From positions 11,204,727-11,268,726 of the forward strand of contig NC_051123.1 in the NCBI RefSeq assembly GCF_014839805.1: 64,000 nucleotides of DNA. Reading direction: 5' to 3'. Made by a program: the position numbers and the translations under genes. Under the pieces are notes generated by a model. That model had not been told where the DNA came from, searched no databases, and saw only the letters and a program-made list of their open reading frames with translations. This document shows positions 49,231 through 64,000 of the stretch, piece after piece (the first letter of the stretch is position 1; each line of letters begins with the position of its first letter). Source of the stretch: Manduca sexta. Taxonomy: Eukaryota; Arthropoda; Insecta; Lepidoptera; Sphingidae.

Positions 49231-49914
49231 ATTAAGAGCTGAAGCAATCACTATGTAACCCTGTTACTTGTTATTGATGTGTGTTGTGCGGGCTAAGTAA
49301 GAACATTGAGTTTCTATGCAGACAGTTGGAAATGTGTAGTGTGTTCATCGCAGCGATTACACAGCTTCTAGACGTTATATAAAAGGCTATCGGCTTCGAG
49401 AAACATCTGAATAAAAGAGTAAATGTAGCCGTTTAATATCTTCAAATCAGTGCGACCACCCCTGAGGCGTAAACACTTCCACATAATCTGTTTGATAAAT
49501 ATTAAAGCAGTGTACAAAGCCGTGGTCTAACTATTAGCAGATGTCGAGATAAAAAAATATTACATTTCATATTTATGTCAATTATTTGACTTTTAATTCA
49601 TAACTTTTTTGGGAAATAAAAAAATAAAAAAAAAGAAAAAAAAGTTTTTAAAAATGATGCCGAACGTTATGTGTTTAAAATTTTAGCATTGAGGTTTCTT
49701 AAGTCTTATTATATTTGCATTTGTTTCTGACGATAGTAGATATCATACTATCTCTATAGCTTTGTTGTTTAGCATTACATTAAAAGCGACACCCAATTAA
49801 AATTGTTTTTATGACTGCATAAAACTAGTTATATTGGGAGGGCCAATAGTTATGCAGTTCCCCCCTTTCCACCTTTTTCAATAAACGAGCCAAATCGTTT
49901 TTTATTTTTATCTA

Positions 49915-50010
49915 AAAATGAACCAATCAGAACAAAGATTTTTTGACACGCTTAAAAATGACTTATTTTGATTGGTCCATTCTTGGGATTGGATTAAAGA
50001 TTGAGTTTGA
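49915..50010 (+). repeat. Dispersed repeat family E, copy 2
   Basis: Inverted relative to the copy at 5985-6080; the shared core includes TTTTGACACGCTTA and TTGATTGGTCCATTC/TTGATTGGTTAATTC-type sequence. Confidence 0.6.
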
Positions 50011-50533
50011 GATAGTTCATTGTAAACGGGTGTTTATAAGACCTCACGTAGAAACGTCACACGTATCACGTACAAAATTAGTTAAAGATTAAATATAAGA
50101 TGTGTAGAGGCTGCGTAGTCGCTGGTTCATGGTGTGTTAGATGTGACTATGTACGTCGGACTTGGAGAGCTGTTCACTAGAACTAGTCAACATAGTATAT
50201 GATAAATATTGTATACGGTCTGAGATTGTGCACTTGTGATTTCGTTCAAGTACAAAGTGGCGTGTGTTGCCAGTTAAATTAACTGTGAATAATATCGGTG
50301 CATTAATTGCTTTAAAGATGTACATATGCATGGGTGAAAATTATATTTCTATGTATTTATCGGTTTTGAGACAATGCTCAAGTACGTGTATGCGAGGAAC
50401 TGGAAATGTTGGAGGATTATTTATCATTAGTGGTTGTAATAAATACATGACATTATCAGGTGAAATAGTAACTGAACGAGAACAAATTCTAAACTATTGA
50501 GGAATTTTACGCGGTTTTTGATTTCTTAAAAGC

Positions 50534-50884
50534 AATAACCAGAATAAAAAGCGGCGATAGCCTAGTTGGGTGTGGAATGGTCTGCCAAGACAAATGTTCG
50601 CAGGTTCAAATCCCAATGGCACACACCTCTAACTTTTCTAAAAAATCATGTGTGTATTCTTTGTGAATTTATCGTTCGCTTTAACGGTGAAGGAAAACAT
50701 CGTGAGGAAACCTGCACATCTGAGAAGTTCTCTATAGGAATTTCGAAGGTGTGTGAAGTCTACCAATCCGCCAGCGTGGTGGACTAAGGCCTAATCCCTC
50801 AGTAGTAGAGAAGGCCCGTGCTCAGCAGTGGGCGAGTATATAATACAGGGCTGATATTATTATTATTATTATAATAACCAGAAT
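50534..50884 (+). mobile_element. tRNA-derived SINE, family A, full length with target-site duplication
   Basis: The clearest copy: body 50551-50872 in plus orientation, starting GCGGCGATAGCCTAGTTGGG (A box) with GCAGGTTCAAATCCC (B box) and ending GGGCTGATATT(ATT)n. Perfect 12-bp duplications aataaccagaat lie at 50534-50545 and 50873-50884. Closely similar to the 5149 and 7046 copies. Confidence 0.93.
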
Positions 50885-52976
50885 CCCCAGACAATACAGA
50901 CCCAAGAGCACTTCCGATTGGTGCCTACATAATAAGTTGCTATTATCAATCATGGAAAATTTGATTGAATTTGTCTTGAATCACATGAAATGCAGGAAAG
51001 CATCTGTAACATGTAGTGCGGTATAAGTTGAGCTAGAATAATTATTAACCGTTAGGAATCGAGCTAAATGCATGTCTTCGCGTTCTAGTCGTTTCTAAAG
51101 ACGGCAATAGAAAAATAAATATTTTGTATAGTTCAATTAGGTATTGATTTCCCACCTCAGCTCCAATCATACGAACAAACGATAATGAAAAGCCTTGTAT
51201 GCTAAAAATACAATAAAACAAAAATGTATTTTACAAAGTGTCTTATTCAAAAACAGATTATTTACAAATCAAATATCATTAATTCGAACACAATTGTAGA
51301 GTTCCTATCACCGGTCTTGCATACGTAGTACACGAAAGACATATTAAATTGGTCCTAAGATAACTTTATAATTACAAATGTACTATATTTGTGTCGTTCA
51401 AAATATCTAAGACAGTTCGCTAATCATAGGGTCTAGCCAAATGCGAAATATTGATAAATAATACAACAGTACAGCGTCTTTCTTTCTCTACCCGCTATGC
51501 GATGTAGTGTATTACACAAAAATGAGTATAAATAATGAAAAATGGTCTCGTCATTTGCACACTTTCGTCTTTTTCTTCGGGATTATTAGTGATTCGTATG
51601 CGGCTGCAAACAGTAAAGTTTGACTCTCGAATTTTAACGACCTAATTAACGTCTGAGATCTATAAAATAAATTGCAATAAGTGTGAATCATAAAAAAAGG
51701 TAAAAATCGTCGGTTTCAACACATTTCATAACATGTTAACAGTTCATAATTTTTTGGACAAAAATAAAGAAATTGATATGTCGAATTATCGAAATAGTAT
51801 GGCTAACAATGTGATTCAATGTTACATTAATTCTTTATTTTAGGTCTATGGAATCATCAATACATGTACATCCAAACGTGATTGGTTAAATAATCGTATA
51901 GTAAAATCTAAAAACTTGTGTGTTTAACTTAAAAATCTATGATAACTAATTAAGAAAATACAATATTTATACACGTATAGAACCTGCTTTCAACTAAATC
52001 GTTCATTATAGTGATAGCTACTCATAAAAGTGATATAATTAGTGTAGTCTAAATAAATAACATTTGTACAACACTACGTTACGACTAATACAAATTACTG
52101 GTACGTCATTTCACCGAAGTGATGTGTCTGGGACGGATTTAGATGACTAATTTTATTTCCAATGTATCAGTAAAATATCGATATAAGTAAACTGAATTTC
52201 AAACGATATTCCTGCGCCGATTCTGCAGTTTTTTGCCCCCTCACACCATTTGAATCCGTACCTGACTAATTAGAACTAAGGTCTTGCTTGTAAGGTCCAA
52301 AATTCTTGGGAGCTAAGCTATATCTGCTCTAGAAGTCGTGCGGGTCTAAAAACGTTTAAGGGCTGTATAAAGGTTTTGTTTAGGCAAAGAATATGGCATA
52401 TTTTTTTATAATGAAATCATCTTTTACGATCCGCTGTTATGTCTTATTTGCACGATATATTCTAGGTATACAATATAGAATATTGGAAATATAAAAGTAT
52501 GTAATATTATGTTGACTTACACATGCAGGTTATTGAACTATAGTGACGCTATTTGCTTTTGATTTGAGCCACTATACTCGTAATTGTCCACTCAAATATA
52601 ATAGAATGCCAACAGTATGTGATATCGAAATACATATTATTACGTATAAATTCGTATTGTTTTATTTCATTCATCATTTTCGTTTGTTCTTCGTATTGTT
52701 CCTTAATTCTATAAATCCTTAACCTTTCCTTATCATTCATATCTAAAGGTCTGTCACACTCATTACTGGTTTTACGGTGACTGGGGTAACAGATAATTCT
52801 TCGACCGAGGCGTTTGGGTACAGGTTGGCTATGGGCACACAATATTCACTGGTATGTACTTCGGGAGTGGCGGAGATCATTTATCGCAGTTTAATGTTAT
52901 AAAAAGATTTATACAACGGCTACGGAAGCCCGAATGAAGCCGACCACTTTACTCTTACACTGACTTGCATATCGAA

Positions 52977-53126
52977 GGCTCCGAAGTAAACTATCGTATC
53001 TGAAATAAATAGGATAAAAACTTTATAAAAGAAGTTTTTTTTTAATAAGTTTCGTAGTACTAAAAAACAAAAAGCTAAACAAGTGAAAATCGCATTTTTT
53101 TAGATACGATAGTTTACTTCGGAGCC
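52977..53126. mobile_element. 150-bp MITE with perfect 25-bp terminal inverted repeats
   Basis: 52977-53001 (GGCTCCGAAGTAAAC..) is an exact reverse complement of 53102-53126 (..GTTTACTTCGGAGCC). The AT-rich interior has no coding capacity. It lies about 150 bp beyond the Gld stop codon. No target duplication was recognised at the ends as drawn. Confidence 0.8.
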
Positions 53127-53152
53127 ATCGCTATTATGCGTCTACGTAACAT

Positions 53153-53158
53153 TTTATT
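53153..53158 (-). terminator. Gld polyadenylation signal candidate
   Basis: AATAAA on the minus strand, 114 bp after the Gld stop codon and just before the inverted-repeat element. Not verified. Confidence 0.45.
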
Positions 53159-53271
53159 CGGTTTAAAAACATACCACCATACACGCACATTTTCTTCGAG
53201 TCTAACAATTCAGAATTTATTCTAAATAGGTCTTCCTATATTAAAGGTGGCAGTATAAACCTATTCTAAGT

Positions 53272-62838
<9,567 letters not shown>

Positions 62839-64000
62839 CTGAAATGATATTTTATATTTACTACTGGAAAGTACAGAATGCATTGAAAACGTGAGATTTA
62901 TAAGGCATAGGAAGTATGATATGCTTCGGAAGTATATCTGGCGCTTGAAGTAGGTACATTAAACCTTTAAACGTATAAAATTTAAAGCATGTTACATTCG
63001 TAACCGATTTAACATGCAAAAGTATAATACAAGTCTACTATATTACCATTCAGGCATCTACAAATACAAAAAGCTTCACAAACTCCGCATTTCTATATAC
63101 GTATTATATTTTCTATGTAATTGAATAGGGACTGTAGTCTGTATTATGATTTCTTATTTTACGCCAATGTTTGACATTGAAATCAAACTACTTAACAAAT
63201 TTTTACGGGATTATTTGTTTCATTTTTACTCCCGACGTTTTGAAGATTTTATAGCCTTCATGGTCACAGGGGCGGTTTACTGAAGGTTTTGTCCACCTTA
63301 ACAAACTTAAATGGAATGGTTAACAAGAAGCTTTTAAACTACTGCGTAACACTGTGGTATGCAGGGTGTAAAACCCCCATACTTAGTTTGACACTAAACC
63401 AAGATGTCTCACAAAAACTGCGACGAAATAGCAATATACATAAAAGTATAGGTTATCGCAGTGTTGAAATAAGCTACTATGCTAGCGTTCGTACTCAAAC
63501 AAGAATCAATCAATCATACACGATAGTATCAACTGATTACTAAAAAAAAGAACATTTTGAGGTTATAATTAAACTGTTCTATTTATTCAGTAGGTACGTG
63601 TCAATCAGAAGTCGTAAACTATGTATATTGATTGTGGTTTTTGCTCGGTTTCCACTCCAGTTCGTAATAACTGGTAATAAAAATGCACATGTCAAAAATA
63701 AGTGCACGCAATAATAGTTATTAATGTGTGTTAATGTGGGACTTTTTTCCTTATACATTGATTTAGTAGCAGCGCATCTGTGCAATGAACCGTGTAGTTC
63801 TAGGTTCAATTCACTACAAAACGAATACTTGTGGATTTCTTGCTAATATGAATATGAAAGTAACTTAGATTTTATCGCTAGACCATTACAATTCAATGAA
63901 ATTATGTATGATGTGAATTGAATTTAATGAAACGATAGGCCATTTATTATTTTTGATATAAATGGATATGCAAATATTTATGTCGCATCTCGAACTGGCA
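62839..64000. other. Upstream of the Gld start codon
   Basis: Contains the 3' splice site of a 5' UTR intron (TTTCAG at 62844-62839, minus strand) and a family-C repeat at 63150-63278. No gene supported; a B-box-like GGTTCAATTC near 63810 is not part of a foldable tRNA that I can draw. Confidence 0.55.
63150..63278 (-). repeat. Dispersed repeat family C, copy 3
   Basis: The reverse complement has CC.GTGACCATGAAGGCT, CGTCGGGAGTAAAA and AATGTCAAACATTGGCGTAA, matching copies at 5828 and 58812; orientation opposite to both. Confidence 0.65.

Larger units (their letters stand above)
46944..53271. other. Region between the Pasha stop and the Gld stop (convergent 3' ends)
   Basis: The first 1-2 kb is probably Pasha 3' UTR; AATAAA hexamers occur, for example at 48241, but the true end is not determinable. 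It contains a MITE-like element (49100-49230), repeat E (49915-50010), a family-A SINE (50551-50872) and a 150-bp inverted-repeat element (52977-53126). No protein gene is supported. Confidence 0.6.

Noticed and set aside
50551..50790. Possible tRNA gene at 50551 and similar heads at 5480, 7367 and 24120
   Set aside because: A- and B-box-like motifs are present, but they are the heads of repeated SINEs with tails and target duplications, not foldable tRNAs.
52549..52842. 97-codon minus-strand frame (ERLRIYRIKEQYEEQTKMM..)
   Set aside because: No recognisable family, AT-driven composition, no splice or promoter context; it could be a small gene, but nothing supports it.

Overview
This window is nuclear DNA of a lepidopteran insect (moth or butterfly). 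The evidence is the gene content (insect-type USP32, BRAP, Pasha/DGCR8 and Gld, all split by GT-AG introns), the AT-rich intergenic DNA, and the interspersed repeats: two tRNA-derived SINE families with clean target-site duplications, 5'-truncated RTE-like LINE tails and several short dispersed families I associate with Lepidoptera. Nothing bacterial or viral was seen.

Layout. (1) 450-25718, minus strand: the first six coding exons of USP32, an EF-hand ubiquitin-specific protease. Introns are up to 9.5 kb and carry SINEs and other repeats; the DUSP, ubiquitin-like and USP catalytic parts lie beyond the left edge. (2) 25719-26749: about 1 kb between the divergent start codons of USP32 and BRAP. 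(3) 26750-32935, plus strand: BRAP, a RING plus UBP-zinc-finger E3 ligase, reconstructed in 11 exons (554 residues). Its terminal exon and 3' splice site lie in an 11-copy tandem array of about 148 bp. (4) 33 to 39.7 kb: AT-rich spacer with a GC-richer patch near 38.4 kb. (5) 39765-46943, plus strand: Pasha (DGCR8), the RNA-binding subunit of Microprocessor, 10 coding exons, 768 residues. (6) 47 to 53.2 kb: spacer with a MITE-like element, a SINE and another MITE. (7) 53272-62838, minus strand: glucose dehydrogenase (Gld), 10 coding exons, 638 residues. One intron holds an intronless cathepsin B-like gene interrupted by a stop codon just after the catalytic cysteine. Another holds a 2.1-kb fold-back mobile element.

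Functional links: USP32 (deubiquitinase) and BRAP (ubiquitin ligase) are head to head and could share a promoter; Pasha and Gld are unrelated housekeeping and metabolic genes. The most unusual structure is the BRAP terminal-exon array. It offers eleven identical 3' splice acceptors behind a long TG tract. By frame arithmetic, only the last two give the normal C-terminus, and the second-to-last adds a 48-residue duplication.

Gene models were assembled by hand from reading frame, intron phase and remembered family sequence. Phases are consistent across every junction, but no transcript or database evidence was available.
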